6,193 nucleotides of DNA from Thiosocius sp049669185 (lineage in GTDB: Bacteria > Pseudomonadota > Gammaproteobacteria > Chromatiales > Chromatiaceae), in assembly GCA_049669185.1 (NCBI GenBank), contig JBATKF010000417.1, forward strand, positions 1 to 6,193. Direction: 5' to 3'. Under the pieces are notes generated by a model, which was given only the letters and a program-made list of their open reading frames with translations, searched no databases and was not told the origin of the DNA. Positions 1-5,562 of the stretch are shown in pieces. The position numbers and the translations under genes were made by a program. How positions within the stretch are numbered: the first letter of the stretch is position 1; every line of letters begins with the position of its first letter.

Positions 1-125
1 GCCGGATTCCGTCGCAACCGGCCGGCCGCCCAGTTGTCCTGGAGCCGCTCGGCGAGCGCGAGTTTCTGAGCGACATCGGTACAACGCAGGCATTGTTCGG
101 CGGCGGCGTACAGATCCGATAGCAT
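1..125 (-). CDS. N-terminus of a probable DUF455 (ferritin-like) family protein, cut by the window edge
   Basis: Reading the minus strand from an ATG at 125-123 gives 41 codons that stay open to the window edge: MLSDLYAAAEQ, then CLRCTDVAQKLALAERL, then QDNWAAGRLRRNP. The pattern of an amphipathic helix with a 'D.A.K..L...L...W.AG.L' run followed by a Pro-containing stretch is how I remember DUF455 (PF04305) proteins beginning. DUF455 members are di-iron ferritin-like proteins of uncertain function, and their metal ligands lie further downstream, outside this window, so the assignment cannot be completed here. An in-frame TAG lies 9 bases before the ATG, so this is the first possible start in the frame. 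No Shine-Dalgarno sequence is visible. A TGCTAGACT extended -10-like element ends 6 bases before the ATG. The gene diverges from the channel operon. That the frame is coding is fairly likely; the family name is less sure. Confidence 0.6.
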   Translation of the reverse strand, partial: MLSDLYAAAEQCLRCTDVAQKLALAERLQDNWAAGRLRRNP

Positions 126-131
126 CCGCGC

Positions 132-140
132 AGTCTAGCA
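132..140 (-). promoter_or_regulatory. Possible extended -10 element for the DUF455-like gene
   Basis: On the minus strand the sequence TGC-TAGACT (140 to 132) matches an extended -10 element (TG-N-TAnnnT). It ends 6 bases before the ATG at 125, which would place the transcription start at or next to the start codon and give a leaderless message. No convincing -35 hexamer lies 16-18 bp upstream. This is a motif match only. Confidence 0.3.
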
Positions 141-212
141 GCCTGCATCCGCGCTGCATGCGGACCTGCGCCGACAGGAGCTCGGCCAGGCCGCCGCCTT
201 GGGCCATGACAG

Positions 213-237
213 GCGCCGACGCGCACCGCGTCGGCGT
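213..237. repeat. Perfect 10-bp GC-rich inverted repeat in the divergent spacer
   Basis: CGCCGACGCG (214-223), a 3-base CAC loop, and CGCGTCGGCG (227-236) are exact reverse complements; a G-T pair (213/237) can extend the stem. It is not followed by a T-run on either strand, so it does not look like an intrinsic terminator. It lies in the 192-bp spacer (126-317) between the DUF455-like gene and the channel operon, and could be a protein-binding palindrome or part of an untranslated leader. Apart from this repeat, the AT-rich repeat at its right end and the -10-like element at its left, I see nothing in the spacer. Confidence 0.45.
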
Positions 238-300
238 AGATCCAGCATAGCGCCACTGATCGCCCGTATCTTGTCAGCCGTCATTGGCAGATCCCGGCCC

Positions 301-322
301 AACATAAGCAGTGCCTTATGTT
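301..322. promoter_or_regulatory. AT-rich inverted repeat, candidate operator at the head of the channel operon
   Basis: AACATAAG (301-308) and CTTATGTT (315-322) are perfect reverse complements separated by 6 bases (CAGTGC). The arms are AT-rich in otherwise GC-rich DNA, and the spacing suits a dimeric repressor or activator. The right arm contains the ATG (318-320) used here as the start of the first operon gene. The site would therefore either block that start codon as an RNA hairpin or, if translation begins further down, lie in the promoter. I could not place a convincing -35/-10 pair around it. It does not match the Zur or Fur boxes I know. Confidence 0.4.
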
Positions 323-1331
323 AAACTTCGACGGTTATCAAGCGGCTCATTTCGAATTCCTGCCGACGCCGCCCGCGTCTCGCGAGGTCACCACGTTGGA
401 AAGCATCAGCCTGCGACGGCACTTCAGCCGCAACACCCTGTTCCGCATCGTTATCCTCGCCGTGCTGGCAGCAGGTGTCGGGATCTGGAAATTCGAACTG
501 ATCAACACAGTCTACTTCAAGGATCAGCTTACCCAGATCGGCCTGGTTATCAACGGCGCAATCCTCGTGCTCTTCCTGATCGGCCTATTGCGCGCGGTCG
601 GCATTCTGATCGGCTACATGCGCGAAGAGTCGGCCCTCACCCGCTTCATCCGCAATATCGAGACACGGCCAGACAGTGATCCCCTCAGGGGCGTGCGCAC
701 GGGCAGCATGATCGCCCGGCGCTATGCCACGCTGCGTCGACTGCACGAGGCGCGCACGCCGATCAATCAGAATGCGCTGGCGGCAACCTTGGTGGCGAGC
801 GAGAGCACGCGCAATGGTCTGCCGCGCTTCATCAACAATATCTTGATCCTGACAGGCGTCTTCGGGACCATCGTGTCTCTGTCAATGGCGCTGATCGGGG
901 CCTCCGATGTGCTCGAGAATGCGATCAGTGCAACCGGCATGGGCATGGTGATTCACGGCATGTCCACCGCACTGTCGACGACCATTACCGCGATCGTGTG
1001 TTATGTGTTTTTCGGTTATATCTATCAGCGCCTGACGGACGCACAGACCAACTTGATCAGCGGCGTGGAGCAGGTCACCACGACCTATCTGTTGCCCAGG
1101 TTCCAGGTCCAGACCGATAACGTGCTGTACGAGTTCACCGGCCTGATCCAGTCGCTGCAGGGTCTGGTCGACCAGATGCAGAAATCGCAGGCCGGATTCG
1201 AGTCCGCCCAGGGCGAGCTCGCCGATACGCTGGCGATGTATCGCGACAAGATGGATGGCCTGGACGACCATCTCGACACCATCAAACAGCAACTGCGCTC
1301 GGGCTTCCGTCTGCGCGACGACGAAGCATGA
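318..1331 (+). CDS. MotA/TolQ/ExbB-family proton-channel-like membrane protein
   Basis: Four hydrophobic segments are visible at about residues 41-59, 71-100, 171-195 and 208-236. Helices 3 and 4 carry the family's signature: LTGVFGTIVSL (178-188) resembles the GL.GTV segment and ALSTTITAIVCYV (218-230) resembles AL.TT..GL. Proteins of this family form the stator of ion-driven envelope machines (MotAB, TolQR, ExbBD) in the inner membrane. The cytoplasmic tail after helix 4 (about 240-330) is helical and coiled-coil-like, and is long for TolQ. The 337-aa start at ATG 318 has no Shine-Dalgarno sequence and lies in an inverted repeat. A TTG at 396 (residue 27) has GAGGT 7 bases before it, loses no membrane helix, and may be the true start. 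The gene overlaps the next by ATGA, which points to an obligate partner. The class is clear; the specific function is unknown. Confidence 0.85.
   Translation: MLNFDGYQAAHFEFLPTPPASREVTTLESISLRRHFSRNTLFRIVILAVLAAGVGIWKFELINTVYFKDQLTQIGLVINGAILVLFLIGLLRAVGILIGYMREESALTRFIRNIETRPDSDPLRGVRTGSMIARRYATLRRLHEARTPINQNALAATLVASESTRNGLPRFINNILILTGVFGTIVSLSMALIGASDVLENAISATGMGMVIHGMSTALSTTITAIVCYVFFGYIYQRLTDAQTNLISGVEQVTTTYLLPRFQVQTDNVLYEFTGLIQSLQGLVDQMQKSQAGFESAQGELADTLAMYRDKMDGLDDHLDTIKQQLRSGFRLRDDEA
384..398 (+). promoter_or_regulatory. Ribosome binding site and TTG: alternative start of the channel gene
   Basis: GAGGT at 384-388 is followed after 7 bases by an in-frame TTG at 396. The ATG at 318 has no comparable signal, and the stretch from 318 to about 358 is AT-richer than the gene body (it begins with a rare TTA codon). 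The protein would then start LESISLRRHF, 14 residues before the first membrane helix. The two starts cannot be separated from this sequence alone. Confidence 0.35.
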
Positions 1332-2365
1332 GCCAGGAGGGCTTCACCGACCTGCGTCTCAACCGCGGCGGCAATGACGCGAACGAGGGATTCTGGCCGT
1401 CATTCACCGACATCATGACCGTGGTAGTGATGATATTTCTGATCGCCATGGTCGTGCTGCTGGTGCGCAATATGGAGCTGGTCAATCAGCTGCGCGCCAC
1501 CATGGAGGCCGAGCGCATCGCCGCGGAGCTGGCGCGTGCCACTGGCGAAGAGAAAGACACCCTGTCGAGCGCACTGCATCGTGCCGAGGAACGAGTGCAG
1601 CGGCTGCAGCTAGAGGTGATGCGGCTGCAGGACAAGGGTCTGCGCAGCGAGACCCTGATCGCCGAACAGCTGCGCGCGATCACCGGGCTGACCAATCAGC
1701 GCGACGATCTGGCCCAACAGGCGGCGCAACTCGCCATATTGCGCGAGCGCCTGCAGGCGGATGTCGAGAAACGTCAGGCCCAGCTGAATGCCGCGCTGCA
1801 GGAGGTCGACAGCAAGCAGCTGCAACTCAGCGCCGCCCAGCGCAGCGTCAGCAACCTCGAGGAAAGCCTCGAGGCAATGCGCACCCGCTATGCGGAGCGT
1901 GAGGAACAGATCGATCAGCTGCAGCGCACAGTGACCGAACAGCGGCAGAGTCTCGAGCGGGCCAGCGAGCAGGAGCAGGACATCGAACGCCGCTATATGG
2001 TGCTGGCCGACGACTACGACAATCTCAAGCTCAAGTACGACAAGCTGGTGCGTCCGGCGCGCACCTCGGCCGGTCGGCATCTGATCGAGGTGCGCTACTC
2101 GAAACGAGATGGCAACTACCAGATTGCCTGGCGCGAGGGGAACACCGACAGCTTCCAGGAGATCAGCCGCTCCCGACTCGATCTGGTGCTCACCCGGCTG
2201 TCCCGGGAAAAGGAGAACGGCCTCTACGTAAAGGTCATCTTTCCCGAAAACAGCGGGCTCTCTTACAACGAGGCCTGGGAATTCACCAGCCACCTGCACA
2301 GCAACTACGACTACTATTTCAAGTCCGGGTCCAGTGCCAAAGACGACGGATCAGATCAGCCTTGA
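1328..2365 (+). CDS. MotB/TolR-like channel partner with a long coiled coil, lacking an OmpA domain
   Basis: The first 47 residues hold a single membrane helix introduced by FWPSFTDIMTVVVMIFLI (22-39). This matches the MotB pattern around its proton-binding aspartate (W..YADFMTA), so Asp28 is the candidate ion-binding residue. From about 50 to 242 the protein is an almost unbroken heptad-like helix rich in Gln, Glu, Arg and Leu. The last 90 residues form a small mixed domain with likely strands at HLIEVRY (251-257), YQIAW (264-268) and LYVKVIF (299-305), then a helix at SYNEAWEFTSHL. Strand and helix together recall the periplasmic domain of TolR/ExbD. The OmpA-like peptidoglycan-binding domain of MotB and ZorB is absent. 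With family topology the coil and end domain would be periplasmic. Translation is coupled by ATGA to the channel gene and by TTGA to the GTPase gene. The TM/Asp assignment is solid; the TolR likeness is tentative. Confidence 0.75.
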   Translation: MSQEGFTDLRLNRGGNDANEGFWPSFTDIMTVVVMIFLIAMVVLLVRNMELVNQLRATMEAERIAAELARATGEEKDTLSSALHRAEERVQRLQLEVMRLQDKGLRSETLIAEQLRAITGLTNQRDDLAQQAAQLAILRERLQADVEKRQAQLNAALQEVDSKQLQLSAAQRSVSNLEESLEAMRTRYAEREEQIDQLQRTVTEQRQSLERASEQEQDIERRYMVLADDYDNLKLKYDKLVRPARTSAGRHLIEVRYSKRDGNYQIAWREGNTDSFQEISRSRLDLVLTRLSREKENGLYVKVIFPENSGLSYNEAWEFTSHLHSNYDYYFKSGSSAKDDGSDQP

Positions 2366-3375
2366 CGGGATCCGCCGCACGCATCCCGGTCAATCTGATC
2401 ACCGGCTTCCTCGGCGTCGGCAAGACCACGGCGGTGCGCCATCTGCTTGCGCAGCGGCCCGCAGGAGAGACTTGGGGCGTACTGGTCAATGAGTTCGGGG
2501 AGATAGGCGTCGACGGCGGACTGCTGGCAGGCCAGACAGCACCGGTGCAGGAAGTCGCCGGAGGATGCCTGTGCTGTGTCGCCGCCCCGGCATTTACGAC
2601 CGGACTAAATCGTCTGGTACGCCAGCATCGTCCGGATCGCATCCTGATCGAGCCGAGCGGTCTGGGCCACCCGGCACAGGTGCTGGAGACGCTGAGCGGT
2701 CCCCTCTATGCGACAGTGCTCGACGTGCGCGCTACGGTCTGCCTGCTGGATATCCGCCATTTGGCGTCGCCGCGCCATCGCGAACATCCGACCTTTCAGG
2801 ATCAGCTCCATCTCGCCGACGTGCTGGTCGCCAACAAGATTGACCTCGTCGCGGCCACTGAACAACTCGCCTTCGAGGCGTTTGCGGCCGAACTACGGCC
2901 TCCCAAGCAGTGCATCGCGATGGTCGAACACGGCATGCTCGATCCAGCCTGGCTCGACCTCGGCCGCAGCGCCGAACGTCGGGCGGCCTTCCCCGAGGCA
3001 CATGCCTTCTTGGTTGAGAGCGGCATGCCCGTCGCAGATGGCCTGGAGCACAGCGACGAGGACTGGTTGCGCATCGAAGGCCGCGGTGATGGCTACCATC
3101 GCGTCGGCTGGCTCATCCGACAAGCTACGCCCTGCGACGCGTCGATGCTAACGGCAGGCGTCGACAACATCTCCGCCGAGCGCAAGAAGGGCGTATTTCT
3201 GACCGACAAGGGTTGGCGCAGTGTCAATCAAAGCGAGTGGGGGTCGACCGACACGCCCGCCGACGGTCGCTCACGCCTGCAGGTCATCGACCCCAGCCCG
3301 ATAGATGCATTGGCGCTCGACGCCGGACTGCGCCGGCTCTTGCGCGCGAACTGCCCTACATCCTCCGTCGGCTAG
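2362..3375 (+). CDS. CobW/COG0523-family GTPase (probable metallochaperone)
   Basis: All G3E-family landmarks are present in order: Walker A GFLGVGKTT (15-23), NEFGEIGVDG (43-52), the metal-binding GGCLCC (67-72, a CxCC motif), EPSGLGHP (97-104), a Mg-site-like LLD (128-130) and the guanine-specificity NKID (158-161). A CobW_C-like domain follows, with GYHRVGWLI and ERKKGVFLTDKGW. Family members (YjiA, YeiR, ZNG1, CobW) hydrolyse GTP and deliver or insert metals, usually zinc or cobalt. There is no His-rich loop, and the metal cannot be told from sequence. The start is TTG at 2362, inside the TTGA overlap with the preceding gene. It is the only start nearby that keeps the first strand before Walker A, and no good ribosome binding site is seen, so translation is probably coupled. 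The length of 337 aa is normal. Its place as third gene behind a channel pair is unusual. Confidence 0.9.
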   Translation: MTGSAARIPVNLITGFLGVGKTTAVRHLLAQRPAGETWGVLVNEFGEIGVDGGLLAGQTAPVQEVAGGCLCCVAAPAFTTGLNRLVRQHRPDRILIEPSGLGHPAQVLETLSGPLYATVLDVRATVCLLDIRHLASPRHREHPTFQDQLHLADVLVANKIDLVAATEQLAFEAFAAELRPPKQCIAMVEHGMLDPAWLDLGRSAERRAAFPEAHAFLVESGMPVADGLEHSDEDWLRIEGRGDGYHRVGWLIRQATPCDASMLTAGVDNISAERKKGVFLTDKGWRSVNQSEWGSTDTPADGRSRLQVIDPSPIDALALDAGLRRLLRANCPTSSVG

Positions 3376-3393
3376 CCGGACGCGTGGTCGGAC

Positions 3394-3753
3394 TCAGGAC
3401 GACGAGGACTTGACCTTTTCTTTGATGCGTGCGGCCTTGCCGGTGAGGCCACGCAGATAGTAGAGCTTGGCGCGTCGGACATCGCCACGCCGCATGACCT
3501 TGACCTCGGCCACGCTTGGGCTATAGGCCTGGAACACCCGTTCGACCCCCTCTCCATGAGAGATCTTGCGCACGGTGAACGAGGAATTCAGTCCCCGGTT
3601 ACGCTTTGCGATACACACGCCTTCAAATGCCTGCAGACGCTCACGTTTGCCTTCGACCACCTTGACCTGAACGACCACGGTATCGCCTGGACCGAAGTCC
3701 GGCAGCGTCTTGCCCATCTGTTCTGCTTCGAGTTCCTGGATGATATTGCTCAT
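3394..3753 (-). CDS. rplS: 50S ribosomal protein L19
   Basis: The 119-aa product aligns end to end with E. coli L19 (115 aa). It starts MSNIIQELEAEQM and contains PGDTVVVQV, RLQAFEGVCIAKRNRGL, FTVRKIS, GEGVERVF and RAKLYYLRGLTGKAARIKEK. L19 sits at the 30S-50S interface of the ribosome and contributes to an intersubunit bridge. A short Lys-Ser tail (KVKSSSS) extends past the E. coli end. The ATG is preceded by AGGAG at a spacing of 8 bases. The gene begins 18 bases after trmD ends and is the last of the rpsP-rimM-trmD-rplS operon. Its stop codon faces that of the CobW-type gene across 18 bp, and no T-tailed hairpin is visible there, so transcription may run into antisense of that gene. Confidence 0.98.
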   Translation of the reverse strand: MSNIIQELEAEQMGKTLPDFGPGDTVVVQVKVVEGKRERLQAFEGVCIAKRNRGLNSSFTVRKISHGEGVERVFQAYSPSVAEVKVMRRGDVRRAKLYYLRGLTGKAARIKEKVKSSSS

Positions 3754-3771
3754 CGCCGCTGCTCCTGTACC

Positions 3772-4509
3772 TCAGGTGCCCTTCCGGGCACGGATGAATT
3801 CGTCGAGTAACACCTGTTCCTCGCTGCTCAACCGGCGTCTCTCGAGAAGATCCGGTCGGCGCAACCAGGTCCGCCCCAGGGCCTGCTGCAGCCGCCAGCG
3901 ACGTATCAGATCATGATGACCGGAAGTCAAGACCTCCGGTACCCTACGCCCCTCGATTTCCTCGGGCCGCGTGTAATGCGGGCAATCCAACAGACCGTCC
4001 GCATAAGAATCCTGTTCTGCCGAATCCGCATGCCCCAACACCCCGGGTAACTGCCGGATTACCGCATCCATCAAGACCATCGCCGGCAACTCGCCACCCG
4101 AAAGCACGTAATCGCCGATCGACCACTCTTCGTCCACACAGGCATCGATTAGCCGCTCGTCGATGCCCTCATAGCGTCCAGCCAGCAGCACCAGGCCCGG
4201 ACGGCCGGCCATGTCCTGCACGGCGTCCTGGTCGAGCCGGCGCCCCTGGGGGCTGAGGTAGACCACCGTACTGGCCGGGGCCACCGCCCTGGCGGCACTG
4301 ATCGCCCGGCGCAGCGGATCGACCATCATGACCATCCCCGGACCACCACCGTAGGGTCGGTCATCGACCGTGCGATGCATATCATCGGCAAAGTCCCGTG
4401 GATTCCACAACGTCAGCTGCACCTGACCGCGCTCGATGGCTCGTCCGGTAACGCCGACGCGCATCGCCTCGAACATCTCCGGAAAGAGGCTGATCACATC
4501 GAAGCGCAT
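3772..4509 (-). CDS. trmD: tRNA (guanine-37-N1)-methyltransferase TrmD
   Basis: The product (245 aa; E. coli 255) carries the SPOUT trefoil-knot signature: YLSPQGRRLDQ (84-94), LLAGRYEGIDER (108-119) and SIGDYVLSGGELPAM (130-144). TrmD uses S-adenosylmethionine to methylate N1 of G37 in tRNAs with G36, which prevents +1 frameshifting. The residues equivalent to E. coli Arg154 and Asp169 appear to be Arg152 and Asp167 (in AEQDSYADG), followed by the conserved LLDCPHYTRP and GRTWLRRPDLL of the tRNA-binding domain. The N-terminal MRFDVISLFPEMF fixes the ATG at 4509, which has a TAGGA ribosome binding site 6 bases upstream. The gene follows a 140-nt structured spacer after rimM, and rplS begins 18 bases after its stop. 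The short C-terminus ends shortly after the usual LL.EF segment and nothing essential seems missing. Confidence 0.98.
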   Translation of the reverse strand: MRFDVISLFPEMFEAMRVGVTGRAIERGQVQLTLWNPRDFADDMHRTVDDRPYGGGPGMVMMVDPLRRAISAARAVAPASTVVYLSPQGRRLDQDAVQDMAGRPGLVLLAGRYEGIDERLIDACVDEEWSIGDYVLSGGELPAMVLMDAVIRQLPGVLGHADSAEQDSYADGLLDCPHYTRPEEIEGRRVPEVLTSGHHDLIRRWRLQQALGRTWLRRPDLLERRRLSSEEQVLLDEFIRARKGT

Positions 4510-4649
4510 GCCAATTCCTATGCCGACCAGGCCGACATTTCGCGGCCTTGTAGACCGCTTATCTCAGCAACTTCCTGCTGCGGTCAACGCTATGCCAGCC
4601 ACAAATCGGCTGTCGCCCGCCGCAAGCTGGTGATTCGAGACTCACCATC
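4510..4649 (-). promoter_or_regulatory. Structured rimM-trmD spacer: three possible hairpins and a 29-codon ORF
   Basis: Three successive inverted repeats are visible: TGGTGA/TCACCA with an 8-base loop (4628-4647); GACCGC/GCGGTC (4553-4585) enclosing an inner CAGCA/TGCTG hairpin; and AGGCCG/CGGCCT with an 8-base loop (4529-4548), just upstream of the trmD ribosome binding site. In E. coli, rimM and trmD are expressed far below the ribosomal protein genes of the same operon, largely through translational control, so leader structure here could do the same; that is inference. A 29-codon ORF also starts at ATG 4648 (GGAG 7 bases upstream, within the end of rimM) and ends at 4559. Its product would begin MVSLESPACGG. 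It may be chance. Confidence 0.4.
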
Positions 4650-5201
4650 TTAGAACTCCGGGTCCCAGTCGACCCGCATCTCTCCCGCGGCGAGATCCAC
4701 GTCGCGTACCACCTGCTGCCAGACATAGGGGACCAGGCGTTCCCGCTCCCCCTGCACCACGATCACGTCGTTGGCGCCGGTCTCGAACAGCTGCACGATA
4801 CGACCGAGCTCGGCACCCTCGAGCGTGATCACGCGCAGCCCGATCAGGTCGGCCCAGTAAAACTCACCCGGCCTGGTCGTTTCCGGAAGCTGCTCTCGCG
4901 GGACCGTGACCTCCGCGCCGATCAGCGCCTCGGCACCGTCGCGGTCGTCACATCCGACCAGCTTCGCAACCACCACCTTGCCCTGGCGATGCCCTGCATC
5001 GACCGACCAGACCTCGCGTCGACCGCCCCTCACCAAATGCCAGGGCGAATAGCCGACGATGTTCTCGCGGGGACTGGTCTCCGAGCGCACACGTACCCAG
5101 CCTTGGATGCCGTGCGCACCGGAGATGCGACCGAGGGTGACGAACCTCTGCTCGCCACCCTCGGCAGTTGTCCTGTTGTTCGTTCCGACCGGGTCGCTCA
5201 C
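4650..5201 (-). CDS. rimM: Ribosome maturation factor RimM
   Basis: The 183-aa product has the two RimM domains. The N-terminal barrel opens with FVTLGRISGAHGIQGWVRV (20-38). A PRC-barrel domain follows, with EFYWADLIGL (113-122), TGANDVIVV (141-149) and RLVPYV (155-160), ending in VDWDPEF, nearly identical to the E. coli C-terminus. RimM binds S19 in the 30S head and assists late 16S rRNA processing and head assembly. Translation starts at GTG 5201, with GGAG 7 bases upstream. The gene lies 42 nt after rpsP, and a weak start codon agrees with the low expression known for this gene in the E. coli operon. The N-terminal 19 residues before the first strand are polar and not conserved with E. 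coli. Confidence 0.97.
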   Translation of the reverse strand: MSDPVGTNNRTTAEGGEQRFVTLGRISGAHGIQGWVRVRSETSPRENIVGYSPWHLVRGGRREVWSVDAGHRQGKVVVAKLVGCDDRDGAEALIGAEVTVPREQLPETTRPGEFYWADLIGLRVITLEGAELGRIVQLFETGANDVIVVQGERERLVPYVWQQVVRDVDLAAGEMRVDWDPEF

Positions 5202-5243
5202 GGCAAGTCTCCGCGACAGGCCGGGCAGCGACTAGCGGCCGGA

Positions 5244-5498
5244 TCAGCCCTGCGCAGTCTTGCGGTAGCCGTCGACCAGCTTGCGGGCGCGGTCGCTCAA
5301 CTGGCCGCCCACGGACACCCAGTGATCGACGCGCGCGAGATCGATGCGTAGCGATTCTTCACCTTCGACCGCAATCGGGTTGTAGAAACCCAGACGCTCG
5401 ATATAACGACCGCCCCGCGCACGGCGCGAATCGGCGGCGACGAGGTGGTAGAAAGGACGCTTTTTCGCACCCGATCTGGCAAGACGGATCGATACCAT
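5244..5498 (-). CDS. rpsP: 30S ribosomal protein S16
   Basis: The product is 84 aa (E. coli S16, 82 aa) and begins MVSIRLARSGAKKRPFY, then VAADSRRARGGRYIERLGFYNP and LDRARVDHW-type sequence (here RIDLARVDHWVSVGGQLSDRA), all typical of S16. S16 is a primary or secondary 16S rRNA-binding protein of the 30S body needed for subunit assembly. The frame stays open 25 codons upstream to an ATG at 5573, but that extension covers the promoter's -10 and the leader hairpin and has no homology to S16. The ATG at 5498 is preceded by GAAGG at a spacing of 8 bases and gives the canonical N-terminus. This is the first gene of the operon. Confidence 0.98.
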   Translation of the reverse strand: MVSIRLARSGAKKRPFYHLVAADSRRARGGRYIERLGFYNPIAVEGEESLRIDLARVDHWVSVGGQLSDRARKLVDGYRKTAQG

Positions 5499-5529
5499 GT
5501 TTTTGGCCTTCAGTTCTGAGTCTGTGAGG

Positions 5530-5551
5530 CTCAGGACGCTGCCGTCCTGAG
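5530..5551 (-). promoter_or_regulatory. Perfect 9-bp hairpin in the rpsP leader
   Basis: In the minus-strand transcript CTCAGGACG (5551-5543), loop GCAG, and CGTCCTGAG (5538-5530) form an uninterrupted 9-bp stem with a tetraloop. It would begin about 6 nt after the predicted transcript start and end about 31 nt before the rpsP ATG. There is no U-run, so it is not a simple terminator. A CTCAG at 5520-5516 could pair with the stem's CTGAG as a weaker alternative fold. It may stabilise the message or bind a regulator; I recognise no known leader family. Confidence 0.5.
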
Positions 5552-5562
5552 ATAAACCGCGC

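Noticed and set aside
135..284. 49-codon minus-strand ORF starting MTADKIRAISG just upstream of the DUF455-like gene
   Set aside because: The second half is Arg/Ser/Cys-rich as in non-coding GC-rich frames, it runs through the 10-bp hairpin, and the ribosome binding site is poor. Not disproved, only unsupported.
301..322. Zur or Fur box upstream of an operon with a CobW-type gene
   Set aside because: The half-sites read AACATAAG...CTTATGTT, the opposite order from the Zur pattern TGTTATA...TATAACA, and do not resemble the Fur box.
1610..2299. Long minus-strand open frame (229 codons) opposite the MotB-like gene
   Set aside because: It is a shadow of the GC-rich coiled-coil gene; the plus-strand product has clear membrane and heptad features and coupled overlaps, while the minus frame has no recognisable domain or ribosome binding site.
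318..3375. Zorya-type anti-phage system, suggested by a MotA-like/MotB-like pair with coiled coils
   Set aside because: The second protein has no OmpA-like domain as ZorB has, the channel tail is short compared with ZorA, and no ZorC, ZorD or ZorE gene follows. The neighbourhood is housekeeping, not a defence island.
4628..4647. tRNA T-arm-like TTCGA stem-loop ending in CACCA
   Set aside because: The loop has 8 instead of 7 bases and no acceptor, anticodon or D arm can be built around it.
4375..4653. Plus-strand ORF of 92 codons across the rimM-trmD spacer
   Set aside because: It lies mostly antisense to the certain trmD gene, has no recognisable motif, and no ribosome binding site was seen.
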